47,981 nt of DNA, taken from NCBI RefSeq assembly GCF_016744255.1, contig NZ_JADGES010000005.1:21073-69053 (forward strand), given 5' to 3'. This stretch comes from Maribacter sp. GTDB lineage: Bacteria > Bacteroidota > Bacteroidia > Flavobacteriales > Flavobacteriaceae. Position 1 is the stretch's first letter, and every line of letters starts with the position of its first letter. Below, in pieces: positions 32,719 through 41,799 of this stretch. The notes under the pieces were generated by a model. It was not told the origin of the DNA. It was given only the letters and a program-made list of their open reading frames with translations, and made no database searches. Position numbers and translations under genes: made by a program.

Positions 32719-32991
32719 ATCTCTACCAAAAAATGGGTTTAATGAAAATACTTTTATCGTATGGAAAAACAATCCTATTCCCCAGAAAACCCAAATTGCA
32801 AATGTTCCGAAATCAAAAAAAGCTTCACTAAATGATTCTCCATTGTTTATGTTTCCTATAATCTTTGATACTGATATAAAGGTATTAACAGCTAAATAAG
32901 CAGTTAAATGCCCGTAATACCCTTTTAAATCGGCTACACGCTTTTTTGCTTTACGTAGCTTTTCTCTCTGACTTTCTTCTTTTATTTCCAT
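32653..32991 (-). CDS. 2TM-domain protein 2
   Basis: A 112-residue 2TM protein: charged N-terminal helix ('SQREKLRKAKKRVADLKGYYGHL'), membrane helices at about 27-45 and 63-82, then 'FGRDWEEKQIQKFMEEDKRESEKFR'. Its first ten bases overlap the end of the upstream gene. Same family as its neighbours; no enzymatic motif. Confidence 0.85.
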   Translation of the reverse strand: MEIKEESQREKLRKAKKRVADLKGYYGHLTAYLAVNTFISVSKIIGNINNGESFSEAFFDFGTFAIWVFWGIGLFFHTIKVFSLNPFFGRDWEEKQIQKFMEEDKRESEKFR

Positions 32992-33284
32992 AAGTCATTT
33001 TTTTTATCCTCGTTCATGTATTCCTTAATCTTACGTTCTTCCCAGTTACTACTAAAAAAGGTTCCGTAACCAAAAACTTTAACAGCCTGAAAAACGAGTC
33101 CTATTCCCCAACCAAAAGCTGCCCATAAAAACCAAGGGTGGCGCCATTCATCTGTCCAATAATTTACTCCTGCTAAAAAAAGAACAAACACAAAATAAGA
33201 GATTAAACTGGTGTAAAATTTCTTTTCCTCTGCAACTCTCTCCTTTGCTTTTAAATACCTATTTTCTTTATCTAAGTTATTCAT
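32982..33284 (-). CDS. 2TM-domain protein 1
   Basis: A 100-residue 2TM protein: 'KAKERVAEEKKFYTSLISYFVFVLFLAGVNYW' containing the first membrane helix, a second helix around 52-70 ('FLWAAFGWGIGLVFQAVKVFG') and 'WEERKIKEYMNEDKK'. It is closest to the 2TM domain fused to the histidine kinase encoded 100 bp upstream ('GWGFGVVVHGMEVFGYNP'), suggesting that the fusion and this gene share a recent ancestor. Confidence 0.86.
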   Translation of the reverse strand: MNNLDKENRYLKAKERVAEEKKFYTSLISYFVFVLFLAGVNYWTDEWRHPWFLWAAFGWGIGLVFQAVKVFGYGTFFSSNWEERKIKEYMNEDKKNDLWK

Positions 33285-33384
33285 ACGATTGCTTTTTTAT
33301 TTACTTCAAACTTCCTAAAAAACACCGCGATATTTAAATATAAGTTTCTGAATTGTTGTGTTTTAGGCATGAGTTGTAAATAAT

Positions 33385-34719
33385 CTAATCTTCATTACCC
33401 ATATACTCTCTAAGCTTTCTTTCTTCCCAACTTTTCCCCCATAAAGGGTTGTATCCAAAAACCTCCATACCATGTACTACAACTCCAAACCCCCAACCTG
33501 CTGTTGGGAAAATTGCCCATGGAAAACTCGTTGTATTGTAATTTAATATAGTAAGCATTGGTATTATGATACAATACGCTATTAGGTTGCCATAAAAACC
33601 TTTAATTGCTTCTACTTTTTCTTTCGCTTTCTGGTACCGTTTATCTTCCATATAGGATTCTTGAACTTCCATAACCGTAACTTTCTTAGTAAGCATAGGT
33701 AGTTGCACACTAAAAACAGATGCCTCGTTATCTATTCTCACCCTTCTATCTGTTAAAATTGCGTAGCGTTCCTGAATATTTTTAAGTCCCACTCCGCTAC
33801 TTTTTTTAACCACTCTTTTTTCTTGTATATTATTTGTAACACACAAGTCCCCATCCTCCTCAAACACCTTAATTCGCAAAGGTTTTTCTGCAGTAACCAC
33901 ATTGTGTTTTACTGCATTTTCTAGTAATAATTGTAATGATAATGGCACAATTTTGGCTTCGGGGTCCGTGCAACAGTCGGGAATTTCTAGAATAATACTA
34001 TCTTCAAATCGCATTTTTAACAACTTTATGTAGGTATTAGCAAAATTCAATTCCTCGTCTACAGGTACCAAATCTTTGTTTTTTTGTTCTAGAACATAGC
34101 GATACACTTTAGAAAGTGAGGTGGTAAACTTTTGCGCCTGGTATGGATCTTCTTCTATTAGGCTTGTTAAAACATTTAAGCTATTGAATAAAAAATGAGG
34201 ATCTAGTTGGTTCTTTAAAGCATCAAACTTTGCGGAGGCCGTTCCTGCAATTATCTTTTGCTCTTTAACTTTATTCTCCTGCCTGTACTTATAAAACCAT
34301 ATAGCATAAAAAATTAATGCGATAGCAGTAGAAATAAGCATAGAAATCTTATAACTGTTAATACTCTGTTCATTTAAAAAATCTAAAAAAGACATCTCAT
34401 AAACAAAAACAGCTAAAATAAGCTTAGACAAAAAGATACCTAGTATAGAGAACACTATATTCCCTGTAATTACTGTTGCAAATTTTTTAATGGTAAACAA
34501 TCTACTTTTATAACTCCTTAGAACATACTCTATCCAATAGGCGTTACTAAAGTAAAGTATTACCGAAAAAATCATGTTTTGCCAATATTTTAACCAAGCC
34601 TTTTCTATATTGAATTGGCTCCCCAAATCACCAGAAAAATAATATATAGCCATAAAAGCAATATAAATTATAGTCCCAATAAAAAATGCTCTTACCAGAT
34701 GTTTTAAAAATCGTTGCAT
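33385..34719 (-). CDS. LytS/YehU-type sensor histidine kinase with C-terminal 2TM domain
   Basis: A 444-residue membrane kinase. Four N-terminal helices (about 9-28, 46-65, 84-107, 125-143) precede a His_kinase domain with H175 in 'LDPHFLFNSLN', the N box 'LLLENAVKHN' (about 264-273) and the G box 'SGVGLKNIQERYA' (308-320). Residues about 357-443 form an extra domain with two membrane helices and 'KSWEERKLREYM', i.e. a complete 2TM domain after the ATPase. That returns the C-terminus to the membrane, unusual for this kinase class. The likely partner is the LytTR regulator at the end of the operon, and the five free 2TM proteins may interact with the fused one. Confidence 0.93.
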   Translation of the reverse strand: MQRFLKHLVRAFFIGTIIYIAFMAIYYFSGDLGSQFNIEKAWLKYWQNMIFSVILYFSNAYWIEYVLRSYKSRLFTIKKFATVITGNIVFSILGIFLSKLILAVFVYEMSFLDFLNEQSINSYKISMLISTAIALIFYAIWFYKYRQENKVKEQKIIAGTASAKFDALKNQLDPHFLFNSLNVLTSLIEEDPYQAQKFTTSLSKVYRYVLEQKNKDLVPVDEELNFANTYIKLLKMRFEDSIILEIPDCCTDPEAKIVPLSLQLLLENAVKHNVVTAEKPLRIKVFEEDGDLCVTNNIQEKRVVKKSSGVGLKNIQERYAILTDRRVRIDNEASVFSVQLPMLTKKVTVMEVQESYMEDKRYQKAKEKVEAIKGFYGNLIAYCIIIPMLTILNYNTTSFPWAIFPTAGWGFGVVVHGMEVFGYNPLWGKSWEERKLREYMGNED

Positions 34720-34728
34720 GTAATTGTT

Positions 34729-35352
34729 TTATTTCCCGCAGTTCTTTGCTGTTGCCTCTGCCCTGTCTTTTCCCCAATTCGGGTGAAATTCTGACTCTGG
34801 TTTAAAGTTAGTAAAAAGTTCTATGGAACGCTCTATCTCTTTACAATACGGTGTAGTATCTTGTCCAAAATATTTTGCCGAACCCATATCCCATTCTGCC
34901 TTAGAAAAAACAACCCTCGGGTTATTAGGAGAAATCGCTAATGCTTTTTGATACAACGTAACTACTTCACCTGATAGTGTCATACCATACGTTGCTCCAT
35001 CAAAAGCTACATAAGCCGTATGTATCATGGCTTGTTGTACTAATATCTCTGGGTTATTAGGAGAAATTGCTTTTGCAATATCAACAAATTCTTGTGCTTT
35101 TTCTAATTGTTTTACAAGCTTCTCTTTATCTTTTTCTCCAAAGGACGCTACTGTATTTACCTGCGCGCCATAATATGCTGGTAACCAATTATCCTTTTCT
35201 GCCGTAGAAATTCGCTCAAAAAGATTAGATGCTTCCGTGGTTTTACCTTCTCCCCAAAACTGAAAAGCCTTTTGCATTCCAGTAGTGTATTGGTCTTGTG
35301 CTGTAGCTATTGTAGCTACTAAAAATAATGCGATGGTAATAATTTGTTTCAT
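34729..35352 (-). CDS. Periplasmic TPR-like protein
   Basis: A 207-residue exported protein (signal about 1-18, ATIATAQ-DQ) with TPR-like helical repeats. Two near-identical loop signatures, 'AISPNNPEILVQQAM' and 'AISPNNPRVVFSKAE', mark successive repeats. It is the first gene of the 2TM/kinase operon, with a 9-bp gap to the kinase, so a periplasmic sensing or accessory role is plausible. Exact function unknown. Confidence 0.8.
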   Translation of the reverse strand: MKQIITIALFLVATIATAQDQYTTGMQKAFQFWGEGKTTEASNLFERISTAEKDNWLPAYYGAQVNTVASFGEKDKEKLVKQLEKAQEFVDIAKAISPNNPEILVQQAMIHTAYVAFDGATYGMTLSGEVVTLYQKALAISPNNPRVVFSKAEWDMGSAKYFGQDTTPYCKEIERSIELFTNFKPESEFHPNWGKDRAEATAKNCGK

Positions 35353-35489
35353 AATTTCTGTTTTTTGATTTATACTCCAAAGGTGCAGTAATCCTATACG
35401 CTAGGATAAAAAGAAGTGCTGAATTGTAATTATTCTGGATTGGACTGTAACTATTATAAAAAAAACAGAAGCTAATCTTATAAAACCAG

Positions 35490-35497
35490 TAATTTTG
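35490..35497 (+). promoter_or_regulatory. TAATTTTG element, candidate -7 box
   Basis: Perfect match to TAnnTTTG only 4 bp before the ATG of the FAD dehydrogenase gene. If used, transcription would begin at or within a few bases of the start codon (leaderless mRNA). No clear TTG element was seen at the usual spacing upstream. Confidence 0.35.
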
Positions 35498-35501
35498 CAA
35501 T

Positions 35502-37055
35502 ATGGTAAGGAATATACAATTACGACTATCTTTAAAAGAAGAAGGACAAACAGGAATGCTTTTAAAAAAAGTAGCCAAATATCTTAGAGAGGATGAAAAA
35601 GATATTGTTGTAAAAGTACTACGGAAGTCTGTAGATGCTCGCAAACCTTCTATTTACTTCAATTATAAAATGGAGGTTTATATTCGCCAAAAACCATCCG
35701 AACAACCAGATTATACTTTCGATTACAAAGACGTTTCTAAGGCCAAAGAAATACATATTATTGGTTTTGGCCCTGCAGGAATGTGGGCTGCTTTACGTTG
35801 TTTAGAGCTTGGTTACAAACCTATTATATTAGAACGCGGCAATAAAGTACAAGAGCGTAGACGCGATTTAAAAGCGATAAACCAAGACCATTTAGTAAAT
35901 GAAGACAGTAACTACTGTTTTGGGGAAGGTGGAGCAGGAACCTATTCCGATGGTAAGTTATATACCCGTAGCCTTAAAAGAGGGGATGTTCGTAGAATTT
36001 TTGAGAGTCTAGTACACCATGGTGCTACAGAACAAATACTGGTAGATGCGCATCCACATATTGGCACTAATAAGCTACCAAAAATTGTGCAGAATATTAG
36101 AGAGAAAATTATAGAGCACGGAGGAGAAATACATTTTAATACCCGTGTAACAGATTTCACTGTTAAAAACAATAAAATAACTGCAATTCAATTACAAAAT
36201 GGTATTGAAATGCAAGCTAATAGAGTCATTCTTGCTACAGGCCATTCTGCTCGTGATATTTACTATTTACTACATGATAAAAAAATTAGCTTAAAAGCAA
36301 AGTCTTTTGCTATGGGTGTACGCGTAGAACATCCGCAACATATTATAGATTCTATTCAATACCATTGTAGAGGCGAACGTAATGAGCTTTTACCTGCCGC
36401 ATCCTATAGTTTAGTTGAGCAAGTAAAAAATAGGGGTGTTTACTCCTTTTGTATGTGCCCAGGCGGATTTATTGTTCCTGCTGCCACAGCTCCTGGAGAA
36501 GTGGTTGTTAATGGTATGTCTCCATCTAAAAGAAATAATTTATATGCTAATTCTGGAATTGTAGTAGAGATTAATGCGGACGAAGACCTACGTAAGTTCG
36601 AAAAATTCGGCGTTTTAAAGGGTTTAGAATATCAAAAAAGTATCGAAAGACTGGCTTTTACAGCAGGTGGTCGTAGCCAGGTAGCTCCCGCTCAAAGACT
36701 TACCGATTTTGTAGAAGGAAACCTTTCTGCAGATTTAAACCCAACGTCTTACCAACCAGGATTAAAATCTGCTCCCCTACACTCTCTTTTACCAAAAGCT
36801 ATAGGTAGTAGACTGCGTGGTGGTTTCAAAGTTTTTGGCGAAAAAATGAGAGGATACTATACTGCTGAAGCTAATATTGTTGGTGTAGAATCGAGAACCT
36901 CATCACCCGTAAACATTCCTAGAAACGAAAAATTAGAGCACCCTGAAATAGAAGGTTTATTCCCTTGTGGTGAAGGTGGTGGTTATGCCGGTGGTATTGT
37001 TTCTGCTGCTATGGATGGAGAACGTTGTGCAGAATCGGCAATTGCTGGTCTATAA
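35502..37055 (+). CDS. FAD-dependent dehydrogenase (COG2509 type)
   Basis: A 517-residue cytoplasmic flavoprotein. An N-terminal 80-residue domain ('IQLRLSLKEEG..LLKKVAKYLRED..KVLRKSVDARKP') precedes the dinucleotide-binding site 'IHIIGFGPAGMWAALRCLELGYKPIILERG' (about 85-115) and the motif 'NYCFGEGGAGTYSDGKLYTR'. A second nucleotide contact 'RVILATGHSARDIYYLL' lies near 245, and the C-terminal 'LFPCGEGGGYAGGIVSAAMDGERCAE' closes the FAD site. Members are widely conserved; the substrate is unknown. Confidence 0.9.
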   Translation: MVRNIQLRLSLKEEGQTGMLLKKVAKYLREDEKDIVVKVLRKSVDARKPSIYFNYKMEVYIRQKPSEQPDYTFDYKDVSKAKEIHIIGFGPAGMWAALRCLELGYKPIILERGNKVQERRRDLKAINQDHLVNEDSNYCFGEGGAGTYSDGKLYTRSLKRGDVRRIFESLVHHGATEQILVDAHPHIGTNKLPKIVQNIREKIIEHGGEIHFNTRVTDFTVKNNKITAIQLQNGIEMQANRVILATGHSARDIYYLLHDKKISLKAKSFAMGVRVEHPQHIIDSIQYHCRGERNELLPAASYSLVEQVKNRGVYSFCMCPGGFIVPAATAPGEVVVNGMSPSKRNNLYANSGIVVEINADEDLRKFEKFGVLKGLEYQKSIERLAFTAGGRSQVAPAQRLTDFVEGNLSADLNPTSYQPGLKSAPLHSLLPKAIGSRLRGGFKVFGEKMRGYYTAEANIVGVESRTSSPVNIPRNEKLEHPEIEGLFPCGEGGGYAGGIVSAAMDGERCAESAIAGL

Positions 37056-37083
37056 CACAATCTTTTTATTCAAACATTAACTG

Positions 37084-37091
37084 TATCTTCG
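37084..37091 (+). promoter_or_regulatory. TATCTTCG element, candidate -7 box
   Basis: TGTATCTTCGCGGC lies 20-27 bp upstream of the helicase start codon and differs from TAnnTTTG at one position; the GC-rich bases after it are common after flavobacterial -7 boxes. Confidence 0.4.
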
Positions 37092-37110
37092 CGGCATATA
37101 TTAAAAATAC

Positions 37111-38394
37111 ATGACATTTAAAGATTTAGGTATAGCTTTACCTATATTAAAAGCTATTGACGAACAAGGGTATACGAACCCTACACCTATACAAGAACAA
37201 GCAATTCCGATTTTATTAAATCATAAAGACCTTTTAGGTGTTGCACAAACTGGTACCGGAAAAACAGCAGCATTTAGTATTCCTATTATTCACCATTTAC
37301 ATACAAATGAGCAACATACTCAAGGAAAAAAACGCATAAAAGCACTTATTGTTACTCCTACTAGAGAACTTGCTATTCAAATAGGCGAAAATTTTACTGC
37401 ATATAGTAAACATACTAATATTAGAAATACAGTTATTTTTGGTGGCGTAAAACAACAAAGACAAGTAAATGCAATGCGTCCTGGTGTAGATGCTCTAATT
37501 GCAACTCCTGGGAGATTGCTAGATTTAATGAATCAAGGTATAATATCTCTTAGAGATGTTCAATATGTTGTTTTAGATGAAGCTGACCAAATGCTAGACA
37601 TGGGCTTTATTCATGATATTAAAAAGATAATAGCCAAATTACCTCCTAAAAGACAGTCTTTATTTTTCTCTGCTACCATGCCAAAAGACATTGTAACACT
37701 ATCTAGAAAAATATTAGGAGATTTTGAGCGTGTTACTATACAACCAAAGCAAGCTACCGCAGAGAAAGTAGAACAAGGAATTTATTTTGTTAGTAAACTC
37801 AACAAACCAAAATTACTAATCCATTTAATAGAAGAAAACCCTGAAGCTTCGGTTTTAGTATTTTCTAGGACCAAACATGGAGCCAATAAGATTGTAAAAA
37901 AATTAGCCCAAGCAGATATTAACTCTGCAGCTATACACGGAAATAAATCACAAACCGCAAGACAAAAGGCATTAGGCGCTTTTAAAGAAGGTAAACTAAA
38001 TGTATTAGTTGCCACAGATATTGCTGCTCGCGGTATAGACGTAGAAGACCTTTCATTGGTTGTTAACTACGACTTACCTAATGTTCCAGAAACGTATGTA
38101 CACCGTATTGGTAGAACTGGTAGAGCTAGTGCTAGTGGAATCGCTTTATCTTTTTGCGATAAAGAAGAACGCGCTTATTTACGAGACATTGAAAAGTTAA
38201 TTAAACAGGAAGTGCCTAGAATGCCAGAGCATCAATTTGTAGATGACGGAGATTCGCAAACAGAATCTGAGGAAGAAAAACAGCATCAAAAACCACGTAG
38301 CTCTAGCAGACCCAAAAGTCGTCATGGTAGTTCTAATTTTAGAGGTAAAAACAATAGAAACACCAATAAACCTAGACCAAAGAAAAGAGACTAA
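37111..38394 (+). CDS. DEAD-box ATP-dependent RNA helicase (RhlE-like)
   Basis: A 427-residue RNA helicase with all motifs: Q motif 'NPTPIQEQAIPIL', I 'AQTGTGKT' (45-52), Ia 'PTRELA', II 'DEAD' (156-159), III 'SAT', IV 'VLVFSRTK', V 'ATDIAARGIDV' and VI 'HRIGRTGRA'. The last 50 residues are Arg/Lys/Ser/Asn-rich, a disordered RNA-binding tail. Expected in ribosome assembly or mRNA turnover, often cold-related. Followed by a strong terminator. Confidence 0.95.
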   Translation: MTFKDLGIALPILKAIDEQGYTNPTPIQEQAIPILLNHKDLLGVAQTGTGKTAAFSIPIIHHLHTNEQHTQGKKRIKALIVTPTRELAIQIGENFTAYSKHTNIRNTVIFGGVKQQRQVNAMRPGVDALIATPGRLLDLMNQGIISLRDVQYVVLDEADQMLDMGFIHDIKKIIAKLPPKRQSLFFSATMPKDIVTLSRKILGDFERVTIQPKQATAEKVEQGIYFVSKLNKPKLLIHLIEENPEASVLVFSRTKHGANKIVKKLAQADINSAAIHGNKSQTARQKALGAFKEGKLNVLVATDIAARGIDVEDLSLVVNYDLPNVPETYVHRIGRTGRASASGIALSFCDKEERAYLRDIEKLIKQEVPRMPEHQFVDDGDSQTESEEEKQHQKPRSSSRPKSRHGSSNFRGKNNRNTNKPRPKKRD

Positions 38395-38411
38395 TTAATT
38401 TAGCACCTAAT

Positions 38412-38450
38412 AAAAAAGCCTATCATTTTTTAAAATGATAGGCTTTTTTA
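38412..38450 (+). terminator. Intrinsic terminator of the helicase gene
   Basis: AAAAAAGCCTATCATTTT pairs with AAAATGATAGGCTTTTTT: a perfect 18-bp stem with a very short TT loop and a T tail. Confidence 0.93.
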
Positions 38451-38535
38451 TTAAAATGATGCAACCTTCCATTTTTTTGATTGTCTATAGTAGAAGTAAA
38501 TCAAAAAACAACAGTCAAACAACAACAATCAAAAA

Positions 38536-40902
38536 ATGAAAAAATTAGGATTACTATTTTTATTTTTCACCACACTTCTAAGTGCGCAGGAAAATTTTAC
38601 GGTCAATGGTTCCATTACCGATGCTACTAATGGGGAAACTCTTTTTGGTGCCTCTGTATTTTTAGAAGGAACTACTATTGGAGCTATAACTAATGAGTAT
38701 GGATTCTACTCTATTACTGCTCCAAAGGAAACATACACTTTAATCATTTCGTATGTTGGGTATTCAGACATCAAAAAAGAAATCACATTAAACCAAAATC
38801 AAAAATTAGATTTTGAAATTAAAGAGTATGCAACACAACTAGAAGAAGTAGTTCTTACCGCAGATGAAAAAGAACATGTAAATATTAGAAAACCAGAAAT
38901 GAGCGTTAATAAGCTCAACATTAAAACGGTGAAGCAAATGCCTGTTGTTTTTGGTGAGGTAGATATTATTAAATCGCTACAGATGCTTCCTGGGGTTACC
39001 AATAGTGGTGAAGGTTCCAGCGGTTTTAATGTTCGTGGTGGTGCGGTAGACCAAAACTTAGTTTTATTAGACGAAGCTATAATATATAATACCTCTCACC
39101 TACTTGGGTTTTTCTCGGTCTTTAATGCAGATGCCATTAAAGACATTAAACTTCATAAAGGTGGAATACCTGCTAAATATGGCGGCAGAACTTCTTCTGT
39201 TTTAGATGTAAGGCAAAAAGACGGTAACAGCAAAAGATTTGGTGTTTCTGGAGGAATAGGATTAATCTCTAGTAGGTTGGCTCTAGAAGGCCCCGCATTT
39301 AATAAAAAAGGCTCTTTTCTAGTTGCCGGTAGATCCTCTTACGTAAACGTATTCTTGGCAGCAGCCAAAAACAAAAATCGTGTTGGATTTTACGATTTAA
39401 ACCTAAAAACTAACTACAAATTAAACGAGAATAACAAACTTTATCTTTCTGGTTACTTCGGAAGAGATACGTTTAAACTTGGAAGTAGTTTTGAAACTAC
39501 CTACGGGAATGCTTCCGGAAATTTAAGATGGAATCATATTTTTAACGAACGCCTTTTTTCTAACTTATCCTTGATTTATAGTCGTTATGACTATGACCTA
39601 GGAATTAAAATTGCAGATTTCAACTGGATATCTTCTATTGACAATTACAATGCTAAATACGATTTAAAATACTATCTGAGTGATGCTTTTAAATTAGATT
39701 TTGGTGCAAGTGGAATCTATTACGATTTTAATCCTGGACAAATACTACCCACATCAGAAGAATCTTCTGTTAATCCAATGAAGCTTGACCAGAAAAAAGC
39801 TCTCGAAACTGGTGTATATATAAATGCAGAACATAAACTAACGGATAAGTTAACAGCCATGTACGGTCTTCGTTACAGCTACTTTAATCGTTTAGGAGGG
39901 CAACCTTTAACGGATTATGCCAACGATCAACCGGTTGCTTATAATTCTGTTTTAGGTATATATGAGCGCGGAGAGGCTATTAGCGAAACCAATTATGAAA
40001 AAGGAAAATCAATTGCGAACTATGGAAATCTAGAGCCTAGAGTCTCTATGGCCTATGAGCTTAACGATAACTCTTCCATTAAGCTTGGATATTCGCGTGC
40101 TGCACAATACATTCATTTACTATCCAATACTTCTTCCGTAACTCCATTAGATGTATGGACTCCTAGTGGAAAATATGTTAAACCTCAATTGTCTGACCAA
40201 TTTGCCTTGGGTTACTTTAGAAACTTTAAGGAGGAGACTTACTCTCTAGAGATAGAAACATACTATAAAACAACGGACAACCGTATTGATTATATTGATG
40301 GGTCCGATTTAATTGGAACTAATACTATTGAAACTGAAATTTTAAATGGCGAATCTAGAGCATATGGTTTGGAAGTGTTATTCCGAAAAAATACAGGAAA
40401 ATTCACAGGTTGGATTGCATATACTCTTGCTAAATCGGAACAAAGGACAAAAGATGCTATTGCCGGTGGTCCAGGCATCAGTAATGGAGAATGGTATAAC
40501 ACGGCTTATGACAGAACACATGACTTATCCGTAACAGCATCTTACAAAATGAATCCAAAATGGACTCTTAGTGCTAATGGTGCATTACAAACAGGTAGAC
40601 CGGTAACCTACCCTAATGGGCAGTACCAATACGAAGGACTCTCTATTGCTAGTTACTCTGACAGAAATTCGGACCGATTACCATTATACAACAGATTTGA
40701 CATTTCTGCGACCTATACCCCTAACAGAAAACCGAATAGAAGATGGAAAGGAGAATGGGTTTTTGGAATTTATAATGTGTTAAATAAAAAAAATGCGGCT
40801 TCCATCTCTTTTGGCCAAAACACGGACACAGGAGCTAACGAAGCTACAAGAACAGCCATTTTTGGGATAATGCCATCAGCTACCTATAACTTTAAATTTT
40901 AA
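38536..40902 (+). CDS. TonB-dependent outer-membrane receptor with CarboxypepD_reg domain
   Basis: A 788-residue receptor: signal peptide (1-17, LLSAQ), CarboxypepD_reg-like domain (about 20-105; 'VNGSITDATNGETLFGASVFLEGT'), plug ('FGEVDIIKSLQMLPGVTNSGEGSSGFNVRGGAVDQNLVLLDEAIIYN', about 140-190) and a beta barrel ending in 'FGIMPSATYNFKF' with C-terminal Phe. Residues 95-110 include an 'LEEVVLTADE' TonB-box-like segment. Four bases separate it from the DUF4249 gene, so they form an operon. This receptor/DUF4249 pair is common in Bacteroidota; the substrate is unknown, and no SusD or glycosidase is present. Confidence 0.93.
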   Translation: MKKLGLLFLFFTTLLSAQENFTVNGSITDATNGETLFGASVFLEGTTIGAITNEYGFYSITAPKETYTLIISYVGYSDIKKEITLNQNQKLDFEIKEYATQLEEVVLTADEKEHVNIRKPEMSVNKLNIKTVKQMPVVFGEVDIIKSLQMLPGVTNSGEGSSGFNVRGGAVDQNLVLLDEAIIYNTSHLLGFFSVFNADAIKDIKLHKGGIPAKYGGRTSSVLDVRQKDGNSKRFGVSGGIGLISSRLALEGPAFNKKGSFLVAGRSSYVNVFLAAAKNKNRVGFYDLNLKTNYKLNENNKLYLSGYFGRDTFKLGSSFETTYGNASGNLRWNHIFNERLFSNLSLIYSRYDYDLGIKIADFNWISSIDNYNAKYDLKYYLSDAFKLDFGASGIYYDFNPGQILPTSEESSVNPMKLDQKKALETGVYINAEHKLTDKLTAMYGLRYSYFNRLGGQPLTDYANDQPVAYNSVLGIYERGEAISETNYEKGKSIANYGNLEPRVSMAYELNDNSSIKLGYSRAAQYIHLLSNTSSVTPLDVWTPSGKYVKPQLSDQFALGYFRNFKEETYSLEIETYYKTTDNRIDYIDGSDLIGTNTIETEILNGESRAYGLEVLFRKNTGKFTGWIAYTLAKSEQRTKDAIAGGPGISNGEWYNTAYDRTHDLSVTASYKMNPKWTLSANGALQTGRPVTYPNGQYQYEGLSIASYSDRNSDRLPLYNRFDISATYTPNRKPNRRWKGEWVFGIYNVLNKKNAASISFGQNTDTGANEATRTAIFGIMPSATYNFKF

Positions 40903-40906
40903 GAAA

Positions 40907-41743
40907 ATGAAATCCTATATAAAAATTATAACCTTATTTACTATATCTATATTTTTCTCTTGTGAAGATGTAATCGATGTAGATTTACAAACAGCCCCAG
41001 AACGATTAACCGTTGAAGCCTCTTTAGATTGGGAAAAAGGAACCACGGGAAATAACCAAACCATAAAACTATCGACCTCATCTGCTTATTTTGCAGAAAA
41101 CCAGAATACCCCTGTAACAAGTGCTACGGTAAAGGTTACCAATACAAATACTCTAGAGGAATTCATTTTTACCAACGAAAATAACGGTAATTACACTACC
41201 GCCTCTTTTAACCCCATTGTAGATAATACCTATAATTTAGAAATTGTTTACAATAGTGAAACATACATTGCTACTGAAAATTTAAAATCCGTAACCAATA
41301 TTACTAGAGTAAAACAATCCGCCGAAAAAGGGTTCAATGATGAAGCATTAGAAGTAAATGTATATTTTAATGACCCAGAGGAGGAAGAAAACTATTACCT
41401 CTTTAAATATAAAGAAGAAGGCGATTTATTTTTTGAACTAGAAGATGTAGATGATGAATTCATTAACGGAAATGAAGTTAGTTGGTGGTATGAAAAAGAT
41501 GAAGATGATGACCAAGGCGAATTTGTTGCTGGTGATAAAGTAGAAATAGAAATGTATGGAATTTCCAAGGCTTATTTTAACTACATAAGAACCTTAATAG
41601 AACAATCTGAAGGCGTTGGTTTATTTGGTGCTACTCCGGTTGCTCTAAAAGGCAACTGTATTAACCAAACAAAAACTGAAAATTACGCCCATGGTTTTTT
41701 TAGACTTACACAAGTGGTAAAAACAAACTATACGTTTGAATGA
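40907..41743 (+). CDS. DUF4249-family lipoprotein
   Basis: A 278-residue lipoprotein (IFFSC, Cys at residue 19) with the DUF4249 opening 'EDVIDVDLQTAPERLTVEASLDWEKGT', then immunoglobulin-like strands ('SATVKVTNTNTLEEFIFTNENNGNYT'), an acidic patch in the middle (residues about 160-205), and 'GLFGATPVALKGNCIN' near the end. It is probably an outer-membrane partner of the TonB receptor encoded just upstream, perhaps capping it as SusD does for SusC. That role is inference from repeated neighbourhood. Confidence 0.87.
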   Translation: MKSYIKIITLFTISIFFSCEDVIDVDLQTAPERLTVEASLDWEKGTTGNNQTIKLSTSSAYFAENQNTPVTSATVKVTNTNTLEEFIFTNENNGNYTTASFNPIVDNTYNLEIVYNSETYIATENLKSVTNITRVKQSAEKGFNDEALEVNVYFNDPEEEENYYLFKYKEEGDLFFELEDVDDEFINGNEVSWWYEKDEDDDQGEFVAGDKVEIEMYGISKAYFNYIRTLIEQSEGVGLFGATPVALKGNCINQTKTENYAHGFFRLTQVVKTNYTFE

Positions 41744-41760
41744 TTGATTTCCTTTTTTGG

Positions 41761-41797
41761 TTTAAAGGGAGTAGTTTTCATTACTACTCCCTTTAAA
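41761..41797. terminator. Bidirectional intrinsic terminator
   Basis: TTTAAAGGGAGTAGT (41761-41775), 7-nt loop, ACTACTCCCTTTAAA (41783-41797): a perfect 15-bp stem flanked by T on the + side and A on the other, between convergent genes. Confidence 0.93.
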
Positions 41798-41799
41798 TT

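Noticed and set aside
38536-41743. SusC/SusD polysaccharide utilisation locus
   Set aside because: The partner is DUF4249, not SusD, and no glycosidase or sulfatase genes are nearby.
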